From Enterosoma sp964427595 (lineage in GTDB: Bacteria > Bacillota_I > Bacilli_A > RFN20 > CAG-288): 48,259 nucleotides of DNA. Position numbers and translations under genes: made by a program. Below the pieces are notes generated by a model, which saw only the letters and a list, made by a program, of their open reading frames with translations, searched no databases and was not told where the DNA came from. The stretch's first letter is position 1. The number at the start of each line of letters is the position of its first letter. The DNA is taken from positions 1 through 48,259 of the forward strand of contig CAYRUQ010000010.1 of assembly GCA_964427595.1 (NCBI GenBank). Reading direction: 5' to 3'. Of the stretch, positions 30,555 through 39,289 are shown one piece after another.

Positions 30555-31061
30555 CTACTCAGTCTCAATATCTTCCACCGATAATGAAGCAAAAGGATTG
30601 TTTTGATCAACTTTTTCCTTCAAATATTCAGTCTCTGACATCAATGTGTAATCAGGAGTTTCAATCCTTGTCAGCGGAACTTCGGAATAATCGAAAGGGA
30701 TCATATAGTAAAGGAGAGAAAAAATCGTCGGTCGGATATCAAATCTACCATCACTACCTCTTTGAATATCTGAATTATCATCATCAACCTCATCGATCGT
30801 GACATCAGTCTTATCAGTGACATCAAGACTGACAGGTTCAAGAGTGTGGTTATCGATGATCGTATAAGAACAAGTGGCTTCTAAAGAAAGAACGGAAATC
30901 TGAGAAGAACGTTTCAATGTATAGAAGATATGAGGTTCAAAAATCTGCAAAATACCGGTTTTTAAAAACTCGGCAAGTTCTTCATCAGAGATCGAATACT
31001 CTAATTCAACAGGAGTATCAGTACTTTTTAATTTATCGAGAAAAATACCAGTTTTCTTCAC
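30555..31061 (-). CDS. YceD/DUF177-like protein
   Basis: A 168-residue acidic protein. Its general pattern resembles the YceD (DUF177) family: an N-terminal beta-rich part, a middle with TCSYTIIDNHTLEPVSL, an acidic stretch, then RFDIRPTIFSLLYYMIPFDYSEVPL. YceD is linked to 23S rRNA accumulation and normally sits just before rpmF (L32). No rpmF follows here, and the usual Cys pair is reduced to a single Cys. The start is a GTG overlapping the thyX stop (GTGA). Family assignment is tentative. Confidence 0.5.
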   Translation of the reverse strand: MKKTGIFLDKLKSTDTPVELEYSISDEELAEFLKTGILQIFEPHIFYTLKRSSQISVLSLEATCSYTIIDNHTLEPVSLDVTDKTDVTIDEVDDDNSDIQRGSDGRFDIRPTIFSLLYYMIPFDYSEVPLTRIETPDYTLMSETEYLKEKVDQNNPFASLSVEDIETE

Positions 31062-31954
31062 TTGAGTATCTCTCTTCTGATCATATCTTCTTTGACTAAA
31101 GTCATGACAGTATTGATATCAGGATGAGCAAAAGGTGAACAACGAAGTTCAAAGATGTGTTTCCACTCAGTCAAATCAGCGGAGACCATGATCGAAGTCT
31201 TCAAAGAATTAGGAAGAACCGATCTCGCCTCTTCCGGCTTAGCACCTTTTTCAACTAAAGAAAAATAAGTGTCGGTGCACTCTTTAAAGAACTTATCATA
31301 AATATCTTTAAATTCTTCGTATCTCAAAGGTTTGATGAAAGTTAACTGGTTAGAGAACTTATCTTTTGTGTAATTACAATATCTAGTCGATTCTTGAGCA
31401 AATGAACAAGGACGATGACGGACTAATTCGTGAGTGACACCTCTATCCGTGATGATCTGATAGGTATAGAAAGATAAATCGTCAATCTCTTTTTCAGTTA
31501 AAATCAAACGATAATCATCAAGAGAGACTTCGCTAGCACATTCACCAAGCGGCAAATCGACAAACAAAGCTCTGACATCATCTTTCAAAGCTCTCTCTAA
31601 ATAATGGAAAAGTGCGATTTCTCTTTCGGTCTTTGCTTCTAGCATCACACGCAATGAACAAGAGACAAGATAGATGTTTTCCACGCTCTTTGAAGGTTTG
31701 ATAAGCTTAATGTAGGGATTGTTGAGTTCTTGAAATGCGATAAAATGCTCTTTATCAACTTTAAATATGAAACGCTTGTGTTCGATCATCGCCAAATGCT
31801 GATTCTTGATCAAACGAGAGATGAAAAGGATGTTTTCATCATGTCCTTTATCAGCGACTTGATAACAGTTATGAGCAACAAGTGCGTTTTTATCAAAGAA
31901 ATCATCAGCATCGATAAAAGCGATGCTCGGTTCAACCAATCTGAAACTATTCAT
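31058..31954 (-). CDS. thyX: Flavin-dependent thymidylate synthase
   Basis: ThyX makes dTMP from dUMP using FAD and methylene-tetrahydrofolate. The signature RHRxxSxxxxSxRY is present as RHRPCSFAQESTRY (about 180-193). The C-terminal LPNSLKTSIMVSADLTEWKHIFELR segment is typical. At 298 residues it is somewhat longer than usual (220-260), mostly in the N-terminal half. It overlaps pheT by 4 bp (ATGA), an uncommon neighbour, so expression is tied to the ftsZ-pheST operon. Confidence 0.92.
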   Translation of the reverse strand: MNSFRLVEPSIAFIDADDFFDKNALVAHNCYQVADKGHDENILFISRLIKNQHLAMIEHKRFIFKVDKEHFIAFQELNNPYIKLIKPSKSVENIYLVSCSLRVMLEAKTEREIALFHYLERALKDDVRALFVDLPLGECASEVSLDDYRLILTEKEIDDLSFYTYQIITDRGVTHELVRHRPCSFAQESTRYCNYTKDKFSNQLTFIKPLRYEEFKDIYDKFFKECTDTYFSLVEKGAKPEEARSVLPNSLKTSIMVSADLTEWKHIFELRCSPFAHPDINTVMTLVKEDMIRREILK

Positions 31955-34341
31955 TCCTGCCCCCTTAATGTCAATCCTAACTTCTCAACGCAAGCATGAG
32001 TGATCTTATCGATAGCCGCAGTGATCTCTTGATCGGTGAGAGTTCCTTCTTCTTTAGAAAGGCGCAGTGTGATTCCTAAATAAGTAGATTTCGTCTGCTT
32101 ATCCTTAAAGATATCTAAGAGATTGATATCTTTTAAGATGTTGACTCCGACCTTAGAAATCGTTCTGACAACATCTTGGTAAGAGACACCTTCCTTGAGT
32201 TTGAATGATAGATCACGTTTGACGAAATTAGCTGATGAATAAGGAGTGAATTTACTCTTGCTTCCTTTAGTATTGAGAAGTTTTCCTAAATCGAGTTCAG
32301 CCAAGAAAATCTTCGTGGAAGAAAGCTTAGGATGAAGCTGACCAAAAGTACCGACTAAGTTCTTATCTAAAGTGATATCAGCGCTAGCATAAGGATGGAA
32401 GGCATCGTTTTTCGAATAAGTGAGTTGAACTCTTGAAGCATTGATACCTAATAACTCTAAGATAGCCATCACCGGACCTTTGATATCTTGGAATGTGACT
32501 TCTCTAGCTGAAGAATAACCGGAGAGATAACGGCGCCCAACTATACCAAGTGATAAGTAAAGTTTACTGCCGCTAGGAGTATCGATATTAGAAACTTCAA
32601 ATAATGATAAATCTTCATTCTTGCGTGAAAGATTGTAATTGAGAGTGTCAAGCATCGAAGAAAGCAAATCACTTCTGACAAATTCGTGATCTTTCGTCAT
32701 CGGGTTTTGAATTCTAAATGAAGGTTCTTTAGAGAAGACTCTGATTTTACTATCACTAGCTTGATCAATTAATGTGAAGCTCATGATTTCATCAAAACCT
32801 TGAGCGACTAAAAACTCTCTGACTTTTCTCTCACCATTTTGAATAGGAGTCAGCTTTCCTAAAGTGATCGGTGAATGTTCTAAAGAAGGGGTGACTTCTT
32901 TAGCAGGATAATAACGGAAGACTTCTTCCTCGATATCACATTGTTCTAATAAGTCGGTTCTATCAGTAGGAGGGATGAGCTGTCCGTTCTTATCTTTCTT
33001 GATTCGATAATTTTTCAAGACAGTATCAACTTGCTCTTGGGTATAAGAAGAACCTAAACGATGATTCATCTTCTCAAGTGAGAAATCGATTTTGACATCA
33101 AAGGGAGAAAGATTGTTAAAGGAAGTGTAGGAATAAATCTCATAGTTATCGAAAAATAGAGGTAAGAGAGAGATAGTCGTATATAGAGATTCCTTGATTG
33201 TGTAAGGATTTCTTGATTTAGCAAAAAGCTGTTGGGAGAAAGAAGAGACACCGAGTCTTTGCGCTGTTCTCCTGATATTAGCGTGATAAAAGACAGCTGC
33301 TTCAATTGCGATATCAGTTGTGGAAGAGGTGATGCTTTCATTCTCACCAGCTAAGATACCAGCTAAACAAATCGGTTTTTGATTATCATAGATGACTAAA
33401 TCACCTTTCTTCAAAGTCAAAATTCTTCCATCAAAAGCTTTGAACTTTCCAAAATAATCATCTCTGACTGAATAGACACCGGATGGATTTCTAGAAGCAT
33501 CATACATATTTAAAGGTTGACCAGTGATCAACATCGAATAGTTTCCTAAGTCGACGATAGGAGAGATGCTTCTTATGCCCGATGCGAGTAGTTCAGCCTT
33601 AACGAAAGAAGGAGTCTCCTTTTTAGGAGTGATGTTTCTAACTCCTAAAAAGTCGATAGCTTGGCATCGATCAGTGTAAGAGGTAACTGTAAACTTTGAA
33701 GGATATTTAGATAAATCATGCTTCAAGCTTTCAGTTAAAGTAGGGTTTTCCCTCAAAGAAAGAGAAAATAAAGCGGAAATCTCTCTAGCGATTCCGATAT
33801 AAGAGAGACAATCAGGACGATTAGGAAGAACATTGATGTCGATGACAGTATCATTCAAACCAAGATAAGTTAAGACATCTCTATTGCCGACTTCAGCATC
33901 AGAAGGAAGTTCATGAATTCCTTCATTTTCTTTATCACTTAAAAGAGACTTATCAAGACCAAGTTCTCCTAATGAACAGCACATACCATCTGATTCAAAA
34001 CCATGTAAAGTGCTCTTCTTAATAGTGATATTCAAGGCTTTTAATTCACAGCCTGGAAGAGCGACGATCACCTTTAAACCGACTCTCGCATTAGGAGCAC
34101 CACAGACGATATTTTTGATACCTTCTTCACTACCACAATCCACCTTCAAAGCATGAAGGTGATCAGAGCCCGGGACTTTTTCACAAGTGAGAATCTCACC
34201 GATGATGATATTATTAGCGCTAGCTAAAGGATGAGTGCCTTCCACTTCAAAACCAGAGAAGGTCAGTCTATCAACGACTTCCTCAAGTGTAAGAGAGGAC
34301 AAGTCAATCAACTTGTTAATCAAATTATATGAATATAACAT
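31951..34341 (-). CDS. pheT: Phenylalanyl-tRNA synthetase beta chain
   Basis: The large subunit of the alpha2-beta2 PheRS. In 796 residues: an N-terminal tRNA-binding EMAP-like domain (GEILTCEKVPGSDHLHALKVDCG, about 46-68), the B3/B4 editing domain (VLPNRPDCLSYIGIAREISALF ... SPIVDLGNYSMLITGQPLNMYDA), the catalytic-like core, and a C-terminal FDX-ACB anticodon domain beginning near FVKRDLSFKL. It follows pheS by 3 bp with a GGAG Shine-Dalgarno. Confidence 0.96.
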   Translation of the reverse strand: MLYSYNLINKLIDLSSLTLEEVVDRLTFSGFEVEGTHPLASANNIIIGEILTCEKVPGSDHLHALKVDCGSEEGIKNIVCGAPNARVGLKVIVALPGCELKALNITIKKSTLHGFESDGMCCSLGELGLDKSLLSDKENEGIHELPSDAEVGNRDVLTYLGLNDTVIDINVLPNRPDCLSYIGIAREISALFSLSLRENPTLTESLKHDLSKYPSKFTVTSYTDRCQAIDFLGVRNITPKKETPSFVKAELLASGIRSISPIVDLGNYSMLITGQPLNMYDASRNPSGVYSVRDDYFGKFKAFDGRILTLKKGDLVIYDNQKPICLAGILAGENESITSSTTDIAIEAAVFYHANIRRTAQRLGVSSFSQQLFAKSRNPYTIKESLYTTISLLPLFFDNYEIYSYTSFNNLSPFDVKIDFSLEKMNHRLGSSYTQEQVDTVLKNYRIKKDKNGQLIPPTDRTDLLEQCDIEEEVFRYYPAKEVTPSLEHSPITLGKLTPIQNGERKVREFLVAQGFDEIMSFTLIDQASDSKIRVFSKEPSFRIQNPMTKDHEFVRSDLLSSMLDTLNYNLSRKNEDLSLFEVSNIDTPSGSKLYLSLGIVGRRYLSGYSSAREVTFQDIKGPVMAILELLGINASRVQLTYSKNDAFHPYASADITLDKNLVGTFGQLHPKLSSTKIFLAELDLGKLLNTKGSKSKFTPYSSANFVKRDLSFKLKEGVSYQDVVRTISKVGVNILKDINLLDIFKDKQTKSTYLGITLRLSKEEGTLTDQEITAAIDKITHACVEKLGLTLRGQE

Positions 34342-34344
34342 GGT

Positions 34345-35397
34345 CTACTCCTTGAAAAATTGATCGATGAATCTGACATCATTAGTGTAGAAACGCTTGA
34401 TATCATCGATACCATATTTGAGCATGGCGATTCTATCGACACCGACACCGAAAGCAAAACCTTGATACTTAGTATCATCATATCCATTAAGACGAAGGAC
34501 ATTAGGATGAACCATACCAGCACCTAAGATTTCAATATAACCGGTGTTTTTGCATAAATGACAACCCTTGCCTCCACATTCAAAACAAGAGATATCAGCT
34601 TCGATTGATGGCTCTGTGAAGGGGAAGAAAGAGGGACGGAAACGAACCTTTCTCTTCTCGCCAAAGAGATGTTGTAAAAGAAGTGTAAGTGTCTCTAAAA
34701 GATTAGCAAAGGTCGTATCTTCGGAGATGACTAAGCCTTCGACCTGACCAAACTGATGAGAGTGAGTAGCATCATTATCTCTTCGATAGACTTTTCCAGG
34801 GCAGATGATCTTAACCGGGCCGGTTCCTTTCATCAGCTTCATCACACGAGCTTGAACAGCGGAAGTGTGAGATCTTAAGACAGTGTCATCAGTGATGGCA
34901 AAGGAGTCTTGCATATCACGACTAGGATGATCTTTAGGGATGTTCATCAATTCGAAGTTATTTAAATCACTTTCAACTTCCGGACCAGATGCCACATCAT
35001 AACCTAAGCCGATGAAGAAATCAGTGATGTCATCAATGATGGCATTACAGGGATGTTTGCTTCCTAAATGATGAATATTACCAGGAAGAGTGATATCGGT
35101 CTTTTCAGTAGCAAGACGAGCTTGTAATTCTCTTTCCTCAAGGAGTTTTTCCATATCAGTGAATAAAACATTCAACTGATCTCTTAAAGAGACGATCAAA
35201 GCACCTACTTCTTTCTTCTGTTCAGGGGGCACGTCCTTCATTGAAGCAAAAAGAGCAGTACAAAGACTCTTCTTTCCGAGATGAGCACCTTTAAATTGAT
35301 TTAAAGCAGCTCTATCTTCGACATCGAGAATCTCTTTATGACAGAGCTTAAGCTCATCTTTGATTTCCTGTTTTAATTTTTCAATGTCCATACTCAT
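34345..35397 (-). CDS. pheS: Phenylalanyl-tRNA synthetase alpha chain
   Basis: The catalytic subunit of PheRS, class II. The 350 residues begin with the helical coiled-coil tRNA-binding arm, then motif 1, motif 2 (GKVYRRDNDATHSHQFGQVEGL), a Cys-rich loop CFECGGKGCHLCKNTGYIEI found in many bacterial PheS, and motif 3 (GFAFGVGVDRIAMLKYGI). The ATG overlaps the ftsZ stop by 4 bp (ATGA) with GAGAGGAG upstream, so pheST is translationally tied to ftsZ. Confidence 0.96.
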   Translation of the reverse strand: MSMDIEKLKQEIKDELKLCHKEILDVEDRAALNQFKGAHLGKKSLCTALFASMKDVPPEQKKEVGALIVSLRDQLNVLFTDMEKLLEERELQARLATEKTDITLPGNIHHLGSKHPCNAIIDDITDFFIGLGYDVASGPEVESDLNNFELMNIPKDHPSRDMQDSFAITDDTVLRSHTSAVQARVMKLMKGTGPVKIICPGKVYRRDNDATHSHQFGQVEGLVISEDTTFANLLETLTLLLQHLFGEKRKVRFRPSFFPFTEPSIEADISCFECGGKGCHLCKNTGYIEILGAGMVHPNVLRLNGYDDTKYQGFAFGVGVDRIAMLKYGIDDIKRFYTNDVRFIDQFFKE

Positions 35398-36632
35398 ATC
35401 TCCTCTCTCTTTTCTTGAGGATCGTTTGTTTCATCTTTTTTTGCTTGAGAATCCTCAACTTTAGAAGGCGATAAAACTTCGTCTTTAGTTCCAAGAAGAC
35501 TCTTTAAGTAATTAGGAAGGGTGAAGGATTCTTCACGTTCCTTTTTCTCTTTATAAGCTCTACTTTCTTCCGGTTTAATGATAGTAGTATCAATTTGTTT
35601 AAAATCCTGTTTAGAAGAAGGTTGAGGTGTGTTATTAAACTCGAGTTCTTCACTGAATCCAGTAGCGATGATAGCAACTTTCATCTTGTTATTAAGCTCG
35701 TCATCCTGTTGAACGCCAAAGATGATATCGGTGTTGTTATCATCATCACTGACTCCGGATGCTTCTTTGATAAATTCAATAGCATCTTGAATCTCATTAA
35801 GAGAGGTGTCAGATCCGACAGAAAAGTTGATAATCATCGTTTTGCTACCCTTGATTGATGTTTCTAATAAAGCAGAGTTGACAGCGTTATTAGCAGCCAT
35901 AGTAGCTTTATCTTTACCTTCACCAAGACCGATGCCAATCAAGGCAAAACCTTTATTAGATAAAGTGGCTTTGACATCAGCAAAGTCGAGATTGATGATA
36001 CCATGCTTCAAAATCAAATCGGTAACAGTCGAGACAGAACTAGCTAGGACTTGATCAGAGACAGCAAAGGCATCCTGAATATGCATAGAACCATTGTTGA
36101 ACATCAATTTATCGTTAGAAACGATGATTAAAGCATCGACATATTTACGAAGCTCATTGATACCATCAAAGGCGTTAGTCTGTCTTTTCTTTCCTTCGAA
36201 AGTGAAAGGCCTAGTGACGATTCCTAAGACGAGTGAACCAGTCTCTTTAGCCGCTTTGGCGACCAGAGGAGCACCACCCGTTCCTGTTCCACCACCTTCT
36301 CCACAGGCGATGAAGACCATATCAGCGCCGTTGACGACAAGCTTGATATCTTCATAAGAGTCAGTAGCTGCTTCTTTACCACGCTCAGGAAGACCACCGG
36401 CACCTAAACCTTTAGTGACATTTCTTCCTAAGACTAATTTATTCTCGCAAACTGAGTTAGCAAGAGCTTGACTATCAGTATTAAAAACCCAGTATTCGAC
36501 ATTCTCACGTTGCTCTTTAATCATCTCGTTGATGGCGTTAGAACCTCCGCCACCGACGCCGATGACCTTTATCTTTGCATTCGCTTTAAGACCTTCTTCA
36601 TCGAAGATCGGTTTGACCATTGAATCATCCAT
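35394..36632 (-). CDS. ftsZ: Cell division protein FtsZ
   Basis: The tubulin-like GTPase that forms the division ring. Residues 1-320 are the GTPase core with IGVGGGGSNAINEMI, the tubulin signature GEGGGTGTGGAPLVA (about 111-125), and the synergy-loop region LDFADVKATLSNKGFALIGIG. The C-terminal linker is charged. A putative FtsA-interacting peptide TLPNYLKSLLGT lies well before the end, with about 30 further charged residues behind it. GGAG precedes the ATG. Order ftsQ-ftsA-ftsZ is classical. Confidence 0.97.
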   Translation of the reverse strand: MDDSMVKPIFDEEGLKANAKIKVIGVGGGGSNAINEMIKEQRENVEYWVFNTDSQALANSVCENKLVLGRNVTKGLGAGGLPERGKEAATDSYEDIKLVVNGADMVFIACGEGGGTGTGGAPLVAKAAKETGSLVLGIVTRPFTFEGKKRQTNAFDGINELRKYVDALIIVSNDKLMFNNGSMHIQDAFAVSDQVLASSVSTVTDLILKHGIINLDFADVKATLSNKGFALIGIGLGEGKDKATMAANNAVNSALLETSIKGSKTMIINFSVGSDTSLNEIQDAIEFIKEASGVSDDDNNTDIIFGVQQDDELNNKMKVAIIATGFSEELEFNNTPQPSSKQDFKQIDTTIIKPEESRAYKEKKEREESFTLPNYLKSLLGTKDEVLSPSKVEDSQAKKDETNDPQEKREEI

Positions 36633-36649
36633 GTTTGAGTTCTCCTATT

Positions 36650-37834
36650 TCAATTTCTACCGAATTTTTCATATTGAAGAGTGCTGTCTTTCTGATGTCT
36701 TAAGGCAGAAGCTTGATTTCCTAAATAACCTTCTGTCGACATCATTATCGCACCTAGACAGCTAAGATAGCCCATATCTCTTGCCCCAAGAACAGGAGGT
36801 TGGAATTTGATGACTTGCATATTTGTCACTTCAGTCAACCTCTCAGCTAGAAGAAGAATATCCGAACCAGAACCTGTTTCTAATATGATTGCTTGCTCAG
36901 TAAAATCAAAACTAGCAATGGCTTTTTTAACTTCTATAAGAAGAGCATTGATAGAAGCAGAAAACGACCTTTTATAAGCATCAAAATCAAGGTTATCAGG
37001 AAGAGCATTATTCAAAGGAACACTAGTCTCTAAACCAAATAAATTGACGAGTTCTAAAGCTTTTTCAAAAGGTATACTAAGTTTACTAGATGTTTCGTTA
37101 ACACAATCGATATAACCTTTAGGTATGATTGTGCAAGCTTTCATTCTCTTGTTAGAGACACTCATCACATGAGTGCAATTCTTCTCAAAGTTGACGATGA
37201 CATAGTTATTCAATTTTCTTTGAGCATTCTCAAGCATCTTATTGATCAGATGAGTGACTGCTAGAGGTGAAATCAATTCGAAATAATATCTTGGTGAGAT
37301 ACAAGAGCGTAAGATCTCTTCATAGCGTTGATGAACACCTGAATCAATCAAATAACAATCAGCATGCATCGTGAGACTGTCGCTTTTTGTTCCTAATTCA
37401 AAGGAATAATCTCTCTCAGTTGTCTTTCCCTCATCATTGATTTGAAAAAGAAATGGGACAGAGGTGACTAAAGCGCCAGAGTCTCTTCTTGCCATACCTT
37501 GAAGCTGACCTAAGCAGTTATTGTAAGTATCAGATGTTAGAGTGTTCTCAGCCGAATTAAAGCTAGTAGCTTTTAAATCGCTGATTATCTTAAGCCCAAT
37601 AGCTGGATAAATAGGCACATATAAACCGAGATCTTCAACTTCCTTTTTACACTCATTAAGAAGGTTATTTAAAGAAGCTTTAGCCTCATTTAAATCAATG
37701 TTATTAGAGCTATCTAAAGGAAGCTTATCGCCAGTCAAAGCTTTTCTGATGATCAGATGCTTATTTTTGTAATAACCTGTGACTACTTTAATGCCAGAAG
37801 CGGCAATCTCGATGGCGGTGATGTTTTTATTCAT
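36650..37834 (-). CDS. ftsA: Cell division protein FtsA, divergent
   Basis: Called from position between ftsQ-like and ftsZ, length (394 residues), and overall actin-like pattern (start ITAIEIAASGIKVVTG; 1C subdomain MARRDSGALVTSVPFLFQI; PLAVTHLINKML; IPKGYIDCVNETSSKLSIPFEKALELVNLFG). The nucleotide motifs are weak: phosphate 1 reads EIAASGIK instead of DIGSSKI, phosphate 2 reads VNFEKNCTH instead of DIGGGTT, and the adenosine motif reads LETGSGSDILLL. It ends with a basic residue cluster near KFGRN. No clear amphipathic membrane helix is seen. GGAGGG precedes the ATG. Confidence 0.82.
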   Translation of the reverse strand: MNKNITAIEIAASGIKVVTGYYKNKHLIIRKALTGDKLPLDSSNNIDLNEAKASLNNLLNECKKEVEDLGLYVPIYPAIGLKIISDLKATSFNSAENTLTSDTYNNCLGQLQGMARRDSGALVTSVPFLFQINDEGKTTERDYSFELGTKSDSLTMHADCYLIDSGVHQRYEEILRSCISPRYYFELISPLAVTHLINKMLENAQRKLNNYVIVNFEKNCTHVMSVSNKRMKACTIIPKGYIDCVNETSSKLSIPFEKALELVNLFGLETSVPLNNALPDNLDFDAYKRSFSASINALLIEVKKAIASFDFTEQAIILETGSGSDILLLAERLTEVTNMQVIKFQPPVLGARDMGYLSCLGAIMMSTEGYLGNQASALRHQKDSTLQYEKFGRN

Positions 37835-37850
37835 GTTGCCCTCCAGTCAG

Positions 37851-38777
37851 TTATGACGGTATTATTCTCAACTCAGAATCACTTGAAAGTGAGATATCAA
37901 ACGAATAGCAATCGATGCTGCTATCACTATCATCAAGGAAAGTATAAGAAGTGAAAGTGGCGTTTTCCTCACTGATATAAGAGTAGCATTCATCTAACAT
38001 CTCGCTGACATCAAACGCAAAGATGTCTTCAAAATCTTCTATCAAAATAGAAGAAAATTGAATGTAAGTATCATCTAACTCATCATATGTGAAGAAGAGA
38101 TCACAAGTAGAAAAAGATGAATTAGTGGTGTCATAACTAGAAGTCATAAACTGAACATAAGCTAACTTAGACAAAGATGAAGGATTGATATATTGAAGAG
38201 AATAGAAAGTCATGTAAATCAAGTTAGTTTGATTACTTTCAATAGTTTGATTAGCTGGGATATGAACTTCTGGAAAACTTTCATTACTGATCAAATTTGA
38301 ATAAGTAGTGCTATAAGCAGTTCCCAAAGAAGCGATTTTACTTTGCAATTCAAAATAAGTCTGCCCGTTAAGGAAGTAAGTATCAGTTCCATAGCGGAAG
38401 AGCGGTCTATTTTCTAACACCTCAGTTGTCGCATAAAACGGATTAGAATAGGCTTTACCATCAAGGATCAAGAAACCAGCTTTCTCAGTAGCAGTGTCAT
38501 TAGCTTCTTGAGCATCAAAGAAGAGAAGAGATGAGGATGAAGAGATACCAGCTAATTCTCTATATTGATCAGCAGTCAAATAGACAAGCCCGTCGATATT
38601 CATGCTAGAAACACGAAAACTAGGTAGACAAAAGTAAAGGATAATCACAAAAACGAAAACTAAGAAAAGAAGACCAAAAACAAACTTCTGAATGGTAGTT
38701 TTAGTCTTTGTCTTCGCTAAAGCAGTATCCAATTCTTCAAGGCTTTTTGTGTAATAAAATGCATCTTCTTCAGCCAT
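37851..38777 (-). CDS. FtsQ/DivIB-like division protein
   Basis: A 308-residue single-pass protein: cytoplasmic residues 1-30, a membrane helix at about 31-50, then a POTRA-like start (FRVSSMNIDGLVYLTADQYRELAGISSSSSLLFFD, about 54-88), which matches the FtsQ/DivIB pattern of a strand followed by [GN]xxYxxxxxxxxxxGI. The remaining extracytoplasmic part is rich in Ser, Thr, Asp and Tyr and is not recognisable. The position directly upstream of ftsA-ftsZ supports the call. It is the first gene of the division-PheRS operon. Confidence 0.68.
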   Translation of the reverse strand: MAEEDAFYYTKSLEELDTALAKTKTKTTIQKFVFGLLFLVFVFVIILYFCLPSFRVSSMNIDGLVYLTADQYRELAGISSSSSLLFFDAQEANDTATEKAGFLILDGKAYSNPFYATTEVLENRPLFRYGTDTYFLNGQTYFELQSKIASLGTAYSTTYSNLISNESFPEVHIPANQTIESNQTNLIYMTFYSLQYINPSSLSKLAYVQFMTSSYDTTNSSFSTCDLFFTYDELDDTYIQFSSILIEDFEDIFAFDVSEMLDECYSYISEENATFTSYTFLDDSDSSIDCYSFDISLSSDSELRIIPS

Positions 38778-38812
38778 CTTTTACTCATGTGCTCCCACGG
38801 AAAATATTCTAT

Positions 38813-38818
38813 ATTATA
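38813..38818 (-). promoter_or_regulatory. Candidate -10 of the ftsQAZ operon
   Basis: A perfect TATAAT on the minus strand lies 35 bp before the FtsQ-like start in an AT-rich 99-bp gap. No clear -35 is visible. Confidence 0.35.
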
Positions 38819-38876
38819 AAAATAAATTTATAAAGAATTATGGGAGAAAAACAAACAGTATAATCTTCAGCAAACT

Positions 38877-39209
38877 TCAGTACAGATATCTCTTAGAAAG
38901 GCCAAAAAGCGGGAAGTATCTGATCATCATCGATAGTTCTTTTGAACATGCTTTCTCATCACTAAATGAGCTAGGAGAAACGATCAGCCTATTCTCATTT
39001 GGCATCTTGCTAGAGATGCAATAAAAATACCCGTTCATCCCAGTGTAGAGTTCATCTAAGGGAATGACAAAACCGAAGATGAAAGGAGCGACATTGACCG
39101 ATTGATAAACGATAGAAGCTAATTTCTGTAAACTCACTTCCGGATAAAGTCGATCCTCAATCCTTTCAAGCAGATCATCCTTGGCCTTCAAACTAGAAAA
39201 GTAGAGCAT
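38877..39209 (-). CDS. Hypothetical protein, 110 aa
   Basis: I do not recognise this protein. It is soluble, with no membrane segment or signal peptide. It starts MLYFSSLKAKDDLLERIEDRLYP and contains a hydrophobic core FIFGFVIPLDELYTGMNGYFYCISS, ending in an aromatic basic tail (FPLFGLSKRYLY). A good Shine-Dalgarno (TAGGAGG, 7 bp before the ATG) and its place in the operon between recJ and the ftsQ-like gene argue that it is real. Confidence 0.6.
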   Translation of the reverse strand: MLYFSSLKAKDDLLERIEDRLYPEVSLQKLASIVYQSVNVAPFIFGFVIPLDELYTGMNGYFYCISSKMPNENRLIVSPSSFSDEKACSKELSMMIRYFPLFGLSKRYLY

Positions 39210-39289
39210 ATAACAGCCTCCTATGAAGCTATTAAAGCCCTTTCATAAAACAAAATAAACAGATTGAAAAAATGTGGGAATCTTTTGGT

